This document shows positions 27,149-36,768 of a stretch of 64,000 nt of DNA, piece after piece. Numbering within the stretch: position 1 is the first letter of the stretch; every line of letters starts with the position of its first letter. Source of the stretch: an uncultured Clostridia bacterium (GTDB lineage: Bacteria > Bacillota > Clostridia > Lachnospirales > CAG-274); the NCBI GenBank assembly GCA_947627855.1, contig CANQXR010000004.1:35073-99072 (forward strand), written 5' to 3'. The notes under the pieces are model-generated. The model worked only from the letters and a program-made list of their open reading frames with translations. It was not told the origin of the DNA and searched no databases. The position numbers and the translations under genes are program-made.

Positions 27149-30100
27149 ATGAATCAAGTTGTATTTTTGGGGATTTTTGACAAAATTGCAAATTGGATAA
27201 TGAGTGGCATAACAAAGGCTCTTACATGGCTTTTCAGCAATGTTATCGCTCCGGTTTTTTCAATTGTGTGGGATAACTTTCTGAAATATATTGTCGATTT
27301 GATAAGAGAATTCATAGCCATAATTCTGTATAAGCTCTATGCCTTTCTCCTGATGATACTCTACGCAATAGAGCAGATGGTATATTCCTTTTCGGGAGTA
27401 AAAAGCGTAAATATAGACGGCGAAACAGGCAATATACTCACCATTCTTATGAACCAGCCCGTTATAAACAAAGCATTCTGGTATATTACGGCGCTGAGCC
27501 TTACACTTTGCTTTGTTTTTACGATAGTGGCGGTTATGCGTTCGACCTTTGACTTCAGCTTTGACAGCAGAAAGAGCATAGGCAGAGTTCTTAGTCAGTT
27601 TTTTACGGCGGCAATAGCCTTTCTTATAATGCCGGCGTTCTGCTATGGGCTTATAGAGCTTACGACTATATGTATGAACGCAATGTATACAGCTACGTCC
27701 TCAACGGGACTGAATGCTTCTCTGACGGACAGTCTATATATGATGACAGTAAGGACTGCCATATCCGAGTCAAATCCGAATGCGGTGGATATGCTTGCAA
27801 GAAAGCTGTCGGAAAGTCCTATGTTCTGGTATAGCTTCAATAATGTAAAGGAATTTCTCGCCACAAAACAGGTGACGCTGAATGCGAGAGATGTTGACCT
27901 GTTTTTGGGCTATATAGGCTGTATTGTGCTTATTATAAACCTTGTCGCCCTTGCGGCGGTGTTTATAAGAAGAGTAATGGAGCTTATGGTTCTTTATGTG
28001 GTTTCGCCGTTTTTCGTGGCGGTGATGCCCTTGGACGATGGTGAGCGCTTCAATAAATGGAGGAAAACCTTTATAGGCAGGCTCTGTATGGGCGCAGGAA
28101 TGATAATCGCTCTCAATCTGATGATGATGGTTCTGGGGGTCGTTATAAATTCCGACACAAGCGCATCGGTAAGCTTTGTGAATATAAGAGATCCCCATTC
28201 GGACGTTGTGGGGTATGTTTCGGACGTCGCTATGGACTCCATAGTGAAGCTGTTGTTTATGGTTGGCTGTATACTTTCTGTGCGCTCCGTGGGAAATGCC
28301 ATCACGGCAATTATGGATCAGGACGCCGCACAGGCTATGAACGAGGGTATGTCCATGCCCAAGGAACTGTTAAATATGGCAAAGCAGGCATACGCGGCAA
28401 CGCAGCAGTTTGCGGGCGGCATGGACAAGCTCAGCGGAAAAGCCGGCAAAAATGCGGTAAACAAACAGCAGGCCCAGCTTGCGAAAAAGAGCAATGCCGC
28501 CGGTTTTAAGGGAGAAACCGCAAACAAAGAGGAGCTTGCTTTCCACAGCAAGCTTAAATCACAGAATTTCCACAATAAGGCAAAGGCAATGAAGACAAAC
28601 AGAGGCGAGAGAAGGGCGGCATACAACAACGCACTGCAAAAGGGTCAGTCCGCTCTCGAACAGTTTGATAAGCTTAAAACCCATGGCGAAAGACAGCGCT
28701 TTATGGAGCAGTTCAACAAGAATGTGGGTATGAACGCCCTTAAGGTGGATCCCAACAAATTCAAGAGCGGAGCAGCAACCAACGATAAGGAGGTTGCAGG
28801 CGCCGTAAATCTTGACAGAAAGATAGCGGCCGCAAAGAGCAACAGGGATAAGTTTGAAAAGGGCAGCGCCAACTGGAAGAAATACAACGATCAGCTCAAC
28901 AAGCTTAACGATACCAAAAACAAGTTCGATGCTCTCGGCAGCCATGCCGAAAGAGATGCTTTTATGGATATAAACAAGGACGCATTCTCACAGCAGGAGG
29001 CTAAGAGCAAGGGCGAGGAGAAAGCGCTCAGGAATCTCAGCGAGAGAGCGGCAAAGGCAAAGAATGTAAGAGACAGCCTTACGAAAGGCACAAGAGCGTG
29101 GAAAGAGGCTGACGAAAAATACAACGCCATACTTGAAAAAAGCGCTCTCCTTGAAAGCATGGGCACTCATGATGAGAGGAACAAGCTTGTCGCCGCAACC
29201 AAGGAATCCGGCAAGGACACAAGCGGAATTGACAATATGACACGCCGTCAGAGAGAGGCAATGGACAATGTAAACAAGAGGATCATGACGGCTATGAGCC
29301 TGAGAAACAGTTTCCCCAAGGGCAGCAAGATGTGGCATATGTACAACAATCAGGTTGAAGAGCTGAACAACTCGAAGCTTGCTTTCGGCAGTGCATCATC
29401 TGACGAGAAAAACAAGCTTATGTCCTCAGACAACGCTTTCAAGCATATGTCGTCAGGCAATGAAGCCGAGAGAAACGGCGTTATGAATATAAATGCCAAT
29501 ATCAAACGTGCTATGGAGGACAGGGACAGACACAAGCCCGACTCCGCAGGCTGGGTCAGCGCAAACAACAGAGTTGAGGATCTTATGGCTCTGAGGGCAG
29601 AGTACATAAACACAGACAGTCACGAGGGCAGAGCGGCAGTTTTAAACAAACACGTAGACGCATTCACGAACCATCAGAGCAGTCAGTATACAGAGCTTCA
29701 GGGCAAATACAATGCATGGAAAATGTATGAGGCAAACGCTTCAACTCCCGAAGCAAGAGAACACGCCCATAAAATGGCAAAGTCCTATGCGGGCTTTATA
29801 GAAAGCTATGACAGGGCTGTGGGAGATGAGGGCAGAGCATCTGTTCTGAGCAATGCCACAAGATTTGAAACCACATCTCCCGGTCCCTCCAATCTTGCGT
29901 TTACCGCCAAGGAGGTCAACGCCTTTACGGAAATAAGCGCAAGCGGAAACGACAACTATATAAATGACTATATGAACGCCAGGACACACAGTCAGAGAGC
30001 GGAGGTTCTCGCAGGGTACAACAGCTATGTTGAGGCGCATAACGGCGAAAGACCGCCTGTATATAATATGCCTACCGCAGACGAAACCCGGTGGGCGGGC

Positions 30101-31225
30101 AGCATAAGGACAACGGCTCAGAAGCTGAATGAGGCGGCTGCTTCAGAAAGTTACAGCGCTGAAACAAGGGGACATATGAGAGATCTGGCAAGCTTTTTCG
30201 AGGCTGCGGCAGAGGAATATGAGTGCTCATCAACTCACGCTCAGAGAAGCAGTACGGCGGATATAGCAAATTCGAGATTCAGCTCTATTCCCGAAGAAAT
30301 AAGGCAGGCGGCAAATCTGAGCGCACCTTCGCCTATGAGCCTGTCCGAGGGAGAACAGCAGTTTGCCTCCTCTCTTTCGGGAACTCAGAGAACTGAATTC
30401 GAGGCACTTCTCACACGGAGCGAAAGATGCGCATACAGAGAGAATTATTACAGAAGCAGTCCCGGCTTTGTACAGCTTGACGAGGGCGAAGAGGCATTCT
30501 ACAACAATCACTTTGCCGAGGGCAATTTTGACGGATATAGGAATACCGAAAATTTCAGAGCCGATTTTATGGGCGCTTCCTCCCACGAGGAGCGTGCAAG
30601 GGTCATACAGAGGTATGCGGATTATGTATCGACGGCTGATAATTACGATATGCCCGGCAACTGGATGGGCGCTGTCGCAAGCAGCATAGAGAGCAGGCAG
30701 AACACCATAAACGGTCCCACTGCCAATGCCAGTGCAGGCAGCTTCGCAAGTCATCTTGACCCCGAAACAAGAAGTGCTTTTGGCGAGCTGAAAACCCGGA
30801 GGGAACAGCAGGACTTTATGAGCGCATATTACAAAAGCTCCTCCTCCTATATAACACCGGACAGAGAGGAAGAACGCTTTTACAGCGACAATTTCGATTT
30901 GCCCGATGAGGAGCTTTACAGAAATACCCCTGTATACAGAACGGCGTTTCTTGCTGCCCAGACCCATGAGCAAAGACAGCAGGTTATGAGGGATTATTAT
31001 AATTACAGACTTTACGCAGATGAAAGTCACAGACCCGGAAACACAGATTTCGGCGATGATTATGATATGACGTACAGAAATGCGGTTGAGATAATGCAGG
31101 ACCGTACAGACAGGGTAAGCAACATAATAGAGGGCTTCGGCGGAAGAAGCGGAAGTGATCCTTCCACACGTCAGAGACGCCCGGCTACAAGCAAGGATAA
31201 TTATAGGAACAGAAACGGCAGTTAG
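27149..31225 (+). CDS. VirB6/TrbL-like protein 2 with ~900-residue helical repeat domain
   Basis: A 1358-residue protein. Residues 1-420 repeat the membrane core of the preceding protein, with MPLDDGERFNKWRKTFI near residue 295. After residue 430 it becomes hydrophilic, rich in Lys, Asn, Ala and later Ser/Glu. It is built from a repeating helical unit of about 50-80 residues marked by [S/T]-[H/R/D]-x-x-R-x-x-[F/L/V], as in THGERQRFM, SHAERDAFM, THDERNKLV, SHEERARVI and THEQRQQVM. About a dozen such units can be counted. Topology suggests the repeats face the cytoplasm, but the outside cannot be excluded. Typical VirB6 tails are much shorter. The ATG at 27149 was preferred to a TTG seven codons earlier. 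Confidence 0.75.
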   Translation: MNQVVFLGIFDKIANWIMSGITKALTWLFSNVIAPVFSIVWDNFLKYIVDLIREFIAIILYKLYAFLLMILYAIEQMVYSFSGVKSVNIDGETGNILTILMNQPVINKAFWYITALSLTLCFVFTIVAVMRSTFDFSFDSRKSIGRVLSQFFTAAIAFLIMPAFCYGLIELTTICMNAMYTATSSTGLNASLTDSLYMMTVRTAISESNPNAVDMLARKLSESPMFWYSFNNVKEFLATKQVTLNARDVDLFLGYIGCIVLIINLVALAAVFIRRVMELMVLYVVSPFFVAVMPLDDGERFNKWRKTFIGRLCMGAGMIIALNLMMMVLGVVINSDTSASVSFVNIRDPHSDVVGYVSDVAMDSIVKLLFMVGCILSVRSVGNAITAIMDQDAAQAMNEGMSMPKELLNMAKQAYAATQQFAGGMDKLSGKAGKNAVNKQQAQLAKKSNAAGFKGETANKEELAFHSKLKSQNFHNKAKAMKTNRGERRAAYNNALQKGQSALEQFDKLKTHGERQRFMEQFNKNVGMNALKVDPNKFKSGAATNDKEVAGAVNLDRKIAAAKSNRDKFEKGSANWKKYNDQLNKLNDTKNKFDALGSHAERDAFMDINKDAFSQQEAKSKGEEKALRNLSERAAKAKNVRDSLTKGTRAWKEADEKYNAILEKSALLESMGTHDERNKLVAATKESGKDTSGIDNMTRRQREAMDNVNKRIMTAMSLRNSFPKGSKMWHMYNNQVEELNNSKLAFGSASSDEKNKLMSSDNAFKHMSSGNEAERNGVMNINANIKRAMEDRDRHKPDSAGWVSANNRVEDLMALRAEYINTDSHEGRAAVLNKHVDAFTNHQSSQYTELQGKYNAWKMYEANASTPEAREHAHKMAKSYAGFIESYDRAVGDEGRASVLSNATRFETTSPGPSNLAFTAKEVNAFTEISASGNDNYINDYMNARTHSQRAEVLAGYNSYVEAHNGERPPVYNMPTADETRWAGSIRTTAQKLNEAAASESYSAETRGHMRDLASFFEAAAEEYECSSTHAQRSSTADIANSRFSSIPEEIRQAANLSAPSPMSLSEGEQQFASSLSGTQRTEFEALLTRSERCAYRENYYRSSPGFVQLDEGEEAFYNNHFAEGNFDGYRNTENFRADFMGASSHEERARVIQRYADYVSTADNYDMPGNWMGAVASSIESRQNTINGPTANASAGSFASHLDPETRSAFGELKTRREQQDFMSAYYKSSSSYITPDREEERFYSDNFDLPDEELYRNTPVYRTAFLAAQTHEQRQQVMRDYYNYRLYADESHRPGNTDFGDDYDMTYRNAVEIMQDRTDRVSNIIEGFGGRSGSDPSTRQRRPATSKDNYRNRNGS

Positions 31226-31238
31226 GAGATGAACACAA

Positions 31239-34013
31239 TTGAGAATCATACCAAAAAAAACCAAGGTAAGCTTTGAGCTTTTCAAAGGCATTTCAATAGC
31301 GGATTTTGCGGTGGCGGCAATAGGCTTTACACTGGCAGTTCTCGTGCTGTGTTCAAATCTGCCTTTCAAATTTACACTTCTGACAATTACCATAGTCGTA
31401 TTCGTAATACTTCTTGTCTCTGTTGACGAGGACAGAAACTATGTATTCATAGGCTATATAATAAGGCATTTTTCAAGACCTACCCATGTTTCCTCGGTAT
31501 ATGCCCTTGACGAAAAAATCGGCGGGGACAAAGAAGATGAAAAATGGGAGGAAGAAGAGGAAACGCCTGCCAAGAAGAAAAAGAAGAGCAAAAAGTCGCC
31601 CTTCGGCGTTCCCGATCTGATAGCCTTTACATCTGTCAGGGACGGCATTATTCACTATGGAAAGGAATATTGCTGTAAGGTTATTGAAGTGTCCCCTGTT
31701 GAATTCAGATTCCTTACGGAAAACAGGCAGGACTTTCTGATAGACAGGATTTTCGGCGCGGCTATAAGAAGCGTATCTATGGAGGATCAGTCCCTTTCCT
31801 TGGTCAAAATCGACAGACCTATTCTCTACGATGAATATATAGAAAGGGAATATCAGAAGGTAGACGAAATAAGCGAGTCATATGTGAACGGCGTTATTGA
31901 GGAGGCCGAGCTGAGGGCGCGTCTTGAAATTATTTATGACAGAATTGAAAACATAGATGTCATAAATACGGAGGAAAAGGTTTACGACTGTTTCCACTAT
32001 ATATGCGTATTTGACAAAAACCCCACAAACGTGGAGGAAACTGCGGGAGTTATAACAGATCAGATGGCACAGGGCGGCATAAAGGTGAAAACCCTTAACA
32101 CAAAGGAGCTTGCCATATTTCTGAAATATAACTTTTCCACTGATTTTGACGAAAGAGAAATAGATAATCTGAGTGAAGAGGAATATTATGAGTGGATCCT
32201 CCCTCATGAAATTTCATTCACTGCAAGAACGACACAGATAGACGATCTTGTGACCCACAATTTCAGAATAATAAACTATCCCACAACCGTAGGCAACGCA
32301 TGGGGCAGCCAGCTTTTCAATATCCCCGACACAAGAGTTGTTATGAAGCTTCACCCCATAGACCGTTTCAAGGCAGTCAGAAATATTGACCGTTCCCTTA
32401 TGGAGCTGAGAGGTCAGGTTGGTATGACTTCAAAGGACAGTAAGCTTCTGGAAATAGAAAACCATATTTCAACACTTCAGAATCTTCTTGTTCTTCTCCA
32501 GGGCGAAAACGAGATATTATATGACGTAAACATATATGTTACAGTATATGACTATGACGAGTCTATGCGCCGTCTTAATCCCGATATGGCAAAGACGGTA
32601 AACTCAAACAGTGTAAAAAGAAAGGTCAGAAGGCTTCTTTCGGAGCAGTCGCTGAGAGTTACGGATATGATGTTCAGACAGTTTGACACCTTCGTAGGCT
32701 CACAGATATCCGCCTTTGATCCTTACAGGAAAAAGGGAAGAGGAATCCACTCCTCCTCCATTGCGGCAGCCTTTCCTTTCATATACGGACACATCTCAGA
32801 CGTGGGCGGCATAAATCTGGGAAATTCCGGCGGTATGCCTGTGTTTGTGGATTTCTTCCGCAGAGATGAAGAAAGAGTAAACAGCAATATGGTTGTTATA
32901 GGAAAGTCGGGAAGCGGCAAGTCCTTCTCCACAAAGATGATGCTCTCCAATCTTTCGGCGGAAAACAGCAAGATATTTATACTGGACCCCGAAAACGAAT
33001 ATACGGCGCTTGCAAATCATCTTAACGGAAATATCATAGATGTAGGCTCCGCCACACAGGGGCGTATAAATCCTTTCCATATAGTTACCTGTCTGAGCGA
33101 TGATGAAATGATAAGCGATGAAGAATCCGCAAGCGTAAGTTTTTCCGTTCATTTACAGTTTTTGGAGGAATATTTCAAGCAGATACTTCCGGGAATCGAT
33201 GCGGACGCCCTTGAATATCTCAACAATGTGCTTGTAAAGGTATATGAGGCAAAGGGCATAGACGAAATGACGGATCTGACAAAGCTTAAGCCGGAGGACT
33301 ATCCCATATTTGACGATTTGTATGATACCCTGCTTATTGACTATCAGTCCACACAGGGCGAATACAGCAAAAATAACCTGAGAATACTTATAAACTATAT
33401 CTCGAAATTTGCCACAGGCGGAAGAAACTCCAACCTCTGGAACGGTTATTCCACACTTGACGTAAAGGAAAATTTTACGGTGTTCAACTTCCAGTCACTT
33501 CTTGCAAACAAAAACAACACTGTGGCAAATGCGCAGATGCTTCTTATTCTCAAGTGGCTTGACAATGAAATAATCAAAAACAGGGACTACAATATGAAAT
33601 ATAATGCCAAGAGGAAGATAATAGTGGTTATAGATGAGGCCCATGTATTCATAGACCCCAAATATCCCATAGCTCTTGACTTTATGTTCCAGCTGGCAAA
33701 ACGTATTCGTAAGTATAACGGTATGCAGATAATAATTACACAGAATATAAAGGACTTCGTCGGTACGGAGGAAATTGCAAGAAAGTCAACGGCAATAATA
33801 AACGCCTGCCAGTATTCCTTTATATTTGCCCTCGCTCCCAACGATATGCACGACCTTTGCAAGCTGTATGAAAAGGCGGGAGCAATAAACGAAACCGAGC
33901 AGGAGGAAATAGTGACGGGAGGAAGAGGTCAGGCATTTGTTATCACAACGCCTACTCAGAGAACATCTATCAAGATAGTTGCCTCCCCGAAGCTCCGCAG
34001 TATGTTTGAATAG
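31239..34013 (+). CDS. VirB4-like secretion ATPase with VirB3/PrgI-like N-terminus
   Basis: A 924-residue ATPase that should power substrate or pilin transport at the membrane. Two N-terminal helices (about 18-60), preceded by a short basic stretch, resemble the VirB3/PrgI/TcpE subunit, so this looks like a VirB3-VirB4 fusion. A Glu/Lys-rich linker follows near 100-115. Walker A is GKSGSGKS near 555, and Walker B is IIVVIDEAHVF near 796, with FITQNI-like IIITQNIKDF behind it. The TTG start has AGGAG ten bases upstream. It is the central signature of the type IV-like machine. Confidence 0.92.
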   Translation: MRIIPKKTKVSFELFKGISIADFAVAAIGFTLAVLVLCSNLPFKFTLLTITIVVFVILLVSVDEDRNYVFIGYIIRHFSRPTHVSSVYALDEKIGGDKEDEKWEEEEETPAKKKKKSKKSPFGVPDLIAFTSVRDGIIHYGKEYCCKVIEVSPVEFRFLTENRQDFLIDRIFGAAIRSVSMEDQSLSLVKIDRPILYDEYIEREYQKVDEISESYVNGVIEEAELRARLEIIYDRIENIDVINTEEKVYDCFHYICVFDKNPTNVEETAGVITDQMAQGGIKVKTLNTKELAIFLKYNFSTDFDEREIDNLSEEEYYEWILPHEISFTARTTQIDDLVTHNFRIINYPTTVGNAWGSQLFNIPDTRVVMKLHPIDRFKAVRNIDRSLMELRGQVGMTSKDSKLLEIENHISTLQNLLVLLQGENEILYDVNIYVTVYDYDESMRRLNPDMAKTVNSNSVKRKVRRLLSEQSLRVTDMMFRQFDTFVGSQISAFDPYRKKGRGIHSSSIAAAFPFIYGHISDVGGINLGNSGGMPVFVDFFRRDEERVNSNMVVIGKSGSGKSFSTKMMLSNLSAENSKIFILDPENEYTALANHLNGNIIDVGSATQGRINPFHIVTCLSDDEMISDEESASVSFSVHLQFLEEYFKQILPGIDADALEYLNNVLVKVYEAKGIDEMTDLTKLKPEDYPIFDDLYDTLLIDYQSTQGEYSKNNLRILINYISKFATGGRNSNLWNGYSTLDVKENFTVFNFQSLLANKNNTVANAQMLLILKWLDNEIIKNRDYNMKYNAKRKIIVVIDEAHVFIDPKYPIALDFMFQLAKRIRKYNGMQIIITQNIKDFVGTEEIARKSTAIINACQYSFIFALAPNDMHDLCKLYEKAGAINETEQEEIVTGGRGQAFVITTPTQRTSIKIVASPKLRSMFE

Positions 34014-34023
34014 GGGTGGTAAT

Positions 34024-34623
34024 ATGAAAAAAATAATCTGCATATTGGCTCTTGCCCTTATTATCGGCGGCTGCGGCGAAAGCGGCGAAATAACCCTTGC
34101 CCGTGAAAAGGGCTTTGAGTGTGATGAAATAATAGCTGCCATAGAGGAGCATTACGGCAGAAGCGTAACCGTTAAGGAGGTCGGCAGAGATGAGATCTCA
34201 AGGGGGGACAGCGACATAATGATAGGCGCTGTGCCTATGGGCGACTCTCTTGACTACGGTATGTGGAAAAGCAAAACCATAAAATACGAAATGGCGTGTG
34301 TAGTGAGCCGGGACGAATACAGAATGACGACCGATCTGGAGGACGTGGATATAGGCATTCCCGATGATTTTGAATATCTTCGGTATATCTCCCTGCCGGA
34401 GGAGGCAAGCGTTACACCATATTCAGATAAGACTGCTCTTGTTTCTGATCTGAAGGAGGGAGTTATAGGCGCTGTTATCTGTTCCGACGGCGTGGGAGAG
34501 GATATAGCCGCCGCCGTAGACGGAGCAAGGGTGAACACTCTCTATGACAGCAATATATATGAGTATGCGGTAATGAGTGAGGACGTAGAGCTTATAAACA
34601 GTCTGGACGCGGTGATAGAATGA
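34024..34623 (+). CDS. Lipoprotein with periplasmic-binding-like fold
   Basis: A 199-residue lipoprotein, lipobox IIGGCGE (Cys near 17). The pattern of alternating strands and helices, with DSDIMIGAVPMGDSLDYGMW and a central hinge-like VDIGIPDDFEYLR, suggests a small solute-binding-protein fold of the extracellular type 3 kind. It does not look like VirB8. The start was placed at the ATG with an AGGGGTGG site, since the upstream extension lacks a signal peptide. Placed between the VirB4-like ATPase and beta-repeat protein C with a four-base overlap, it is probably a surface part or regulator of the machine. Confidence 0.6.
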   Translation: MKKIICILALALIIGGCGESGEITLAREKGFECDEIIAAIEEHYGRSVTVKEVGRDEISRGDSDIMIGAVPMGDSLDYGMWKSKTIKYEMACVVSRDEYRMTTDLEDVDIGIPDDFEYLRYISLPEEASVTPYSDKTALVSDLKEGVIGAVICSDGVGEDIAAAVDGARVNTLYDSNIYEYAVMSEDVELINSLDAVIE

Positions 34624-35891
34624 AAAGGATATTGTTTTTTGCGGTTGTTTTTGTTATTCTGTTTCCCATAAGCCTTTTCGCGGAAGAAAAGGAGCTGAAG
34701 GAAACCTATATCGAGGATACGGGGGAATACAGATATTACATTGACGACAGAAACTATGTCACAAGCACTCAGAAGCTGGGGGGCATTGTGGAAAATGTGA
34801 TAAAGTTCACATACAATGATTATACCTACGTCAGTCTTTATAAGGACGGTAAGGAGGCCGAGATCCTTTCGGGAGGATATATTTACGGCGAGGGAGATTA
34901 CACGCTGAAAATAAGCAACGGAAAGGACAGCGGAAGCATCAGTTTTATTATAAGAGAACCCGACACAAGCGATATCGGAAGCAGCATTTACACAAAGAAG
35001 GACTTTGAGCAGTCTTATTCTCAGGAGCGTGGTATGTACGTACTGTCACTGAACGGGTCATATACCTTTTATTCGGACATACCGAATTACGCCATAACAG
35101 ACAAGGCTGTCAAAATATATACCCCCTCCGACAAAAAAATGAGCATTATGGCTTATAAGGACGGCGGCGAGATAGGCTTTTCAAGCGGAAAGACATTTTC
35201 AGAGCCGGGGTATTATGTTATAAGCTTTGTGTATGATACGGCGGACGTTGATGACGACAGATATTCCGAAGAGGAGCTTGCGGGCTTTTCCGAGGAGGAT
35301 ATGGGGGACGCCTCCGCAGACAGCTCATATTTTGGCATAGCCGATGTAGCTGTGTACAGCTTTACTGTGATAAATGGTCCTCAGAATATGCTTGGCTATA
35401 TAAATCCGCCCTTTGGCTATGAGATTTCCTCCGTTATGCTTGAGGGACAGAGGCAGACGGTGGACAACAGCTTTTACAGAGCCGAAAAGGACGGTAATTA
35501 CAGAATACTTTTCAAAGGCAGTCAGAGCGGACTTCCCGACTATACCCTTAATTTCACAAGGGATACAATGCCGCCGAGACTTTCCTTTGAAGGAGTGGAA
35601 AAAGGCGGAATAGCCATAAACCGTTTCAGAATAAAAAAGGACAGCGAGGATACGTCCGTTGAAATATATAAGGGCGGTGTGCCTATGGAAAACAGCCCGG
35701 AGGAAATAGACGAGGACGGTCTTTACAGAATAGTCGCCTATGACAACGCAGGAAACGCCGGCGCATATATTATAAATCTGAAAAGAAGCATTGCGCTCAG
35801 CCTGCTTTGGCTCATACCCATTATTATTGCGGGAGCGGCGGCAGTCTGGCTGTATTCTTCCTATATAAGAAAAAATATCCATATCAGATAA
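34620..35891 (+). CDS. Secreted, membrane-anchored beta-repeat protein C
   Basis: A 423-residue shorter relative of proteins A and B. A signal peptide (LFPISLFA) is followed by two beta modules (about 30-115 and 130-215). The second opens RGMYVLSLNGSYTFYSDIPNY and ends FSEPGYYVISF, matching the shared pattern. An Ig-like domain ending AYDNAGNAGAYIINL precedes a helix at about 392-417 and a short basic tail. The start codon overlaps the lipoprotein gene. The three paralogues suggest a multi-component exterior structure. Confidence 0.7.
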   Translation: MKRILFFAVVFVILFPISLFAEEKELKETYIEDTGEYRYYIDDRNYVTSTQKLGGIVENVIKFTYNDYTYVSLYKDGKEAEILSGGYIYGEGDYTLKISNGKDSGSISFIIREPDTSDIGSSIYTKKDFEQSYSQERGMYVLSLNGSYTFYSDIPNYAITDKAVKIYTPSDKKMSIMAYKDGGEIGFSSGKTFSEPGYYVISFVYDTADVDDDRYSEEELAGFSEEDMGDASADSSYFGIADVAVYSFTVINGPQNMLGYINPPFGYEISSVMLEGQRQTVDNSFYRAEKDGNYRILFKGSQSGLPDYTLNFTRDTMPPRLSFEGVEKGGIAINRFRIKKDSEDTSVEIYKGGVPMENSPEEIDEDGLYRIVAYDNAGNAGAYIINLKRSIALSLLWLIPIIIAGAAAVWLYSSYIRKNIHIR

Positions 35892-35907
35892 GGGAGGCAA
35901 ACACAAT

Positions 35908-36228
35908 ATGGCGGACAACAGAAAAAATCTGGAACAGCACATAGCTGATTTAAAAGCCGAAAGAGAAAAAAGAGAACAGGGACTTGACTATAAAATTCCC
36001 GATGCTTCCGGGCGCAGAAGAGAAGCTGAGCCGGGGGCAAAAATACGCTCCGCCGTCAGAACAGAGGAAAACAACCCCTTTGTGAGAAGGCTGAGCCTTG
36101 ACGAGCTTGTGGATATATCAAGAGCCAAACAGAATAAGCCGCCCGTTGAGAGGGCTAAGCCTACCCCCTTTATATCAAGGGAAAAGGAACAGAAGGTTCC
36201 GGAGCTTGGAAACAAACAACGTCAGTAA
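35908..36228 (+). CDS. Small hydrophilic protein of the secretion-like operon
   Basis: A 106-residue highly charged protein with no signal or membrane segment. The first 40 residues are predicted helical (NLEQHIADLKAEREKREQG), the rest is Pro/Arg-rich and probably disordered. No family recognised. It lies just before the pilin gene; a chaperone, adaptor or secreted substrate is possible. GGAGG-type site precedes the ATG. Confidence 0.55.
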   Translation: MADNRKNLEQHIADLKAEREKREQGLDYKIPDASGRRREAEPGAKIRSAVRTEENNPFVRRLSLDELVDISRAKQNKPPVERAKPTPFISREKEQKVPELGNKQRQ

Positions 36229-36292
36229 GTCATTTTTTATGACCTTACATAAATGGCAATATGCCAAAAAAATTTAAGAAAGGAGAATACCA

Positions 36293-36631
36293 ATGCTAAC
36301 ATTTTTTCTTGAAAAAACAACGACCGCAGCGAGCGCAGCAAAGTCAGCTGCCACAAGCACAAATCCCGTAGGAACAATGACAGCGCCTATTATAGATCTT
36401 CTTGACAGCGCGCTTAACCCGGTTATAGCTCTTGTTGTTGCTGTGGGTGCAATTTATTGTGTTTTTCTGGGAGCAAAGCTTGCAAAAGCTGAAGAACCGC
36501 AGGAAAGAGAAAAGGCAAAACAGCATCTTAAGAATGCAATTTTAGGATTCTTGCTTATATTCATTCTTATAGTAGCTATGAAGGTCGGTGTAGGTCCTCT
36601 TGAGGCATGGGTAGCATCGGCTGCAAAATAA
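36293..36631 (+). CDS. VirB2/TrbC-like pilin subunit
   Basis: A 112-residue hydrophobic protein with two membrane helices (about 38-60 and 82-105) joined by a short basic loop, AKAEEPQEREKAKQH. This is the layout of VirB2/TrbC pilins and their Gram-positive counterparts. The same loop and flanking helices recur at the C-terminus of the 1935-residue protein of this operon. AAGAAAGGAG gives a strong ribosome site. Imperfect hairpins before (36226-36249) and after (36648-36698) may raise its mRNA level, fitting a structural subunit needed in many copies. Confidence 0.78.
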   Translation: MLTFFLEKTTTAASAAKSAATSTNPVGTMTAPIIDLLDSALNPVIALVVAVGAIYCVFLGAKLAKAEEPQEREKAKQHLKNAILGFLLIFILIVAMKVGVGPLEAWVASAAK

Positions 36632-36647
36632 TTGAATTTACGGATAA

Positions 36648-36698
36648 CGCCTGCATAAGCGTATTTATGCAGGCGGAATATCCGCAGACAAGTGCGGA
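36648..36698 (+). other. Two RNA hairpins after the pilin gene
   Basis: CGCCTGCATAA/TTATGCAGGCG (11 bp, 36648-36675) followed by TCCGCA/TGCGGA (36681-36698). There is no T-tract, so they look like stabilising or processing structures rather than a terminator. Confidence 0.6.
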
Positions 36699-36768
36699 AT
36701 GTTTATATAAATGATTTGCGGGGCAGAGCCTTTATATAAGCATTTCAAATAGAAAAGGAGGATTATTT

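Noticed and set aside
30230..31393. 387-codon minus-strand frame opposite the VirB6-like repeat region
   Set aside because: It is antisense to a conserved-looking protein and crosses two gene boundaries without a ribosome site; it is a shadow caused by low stop density.
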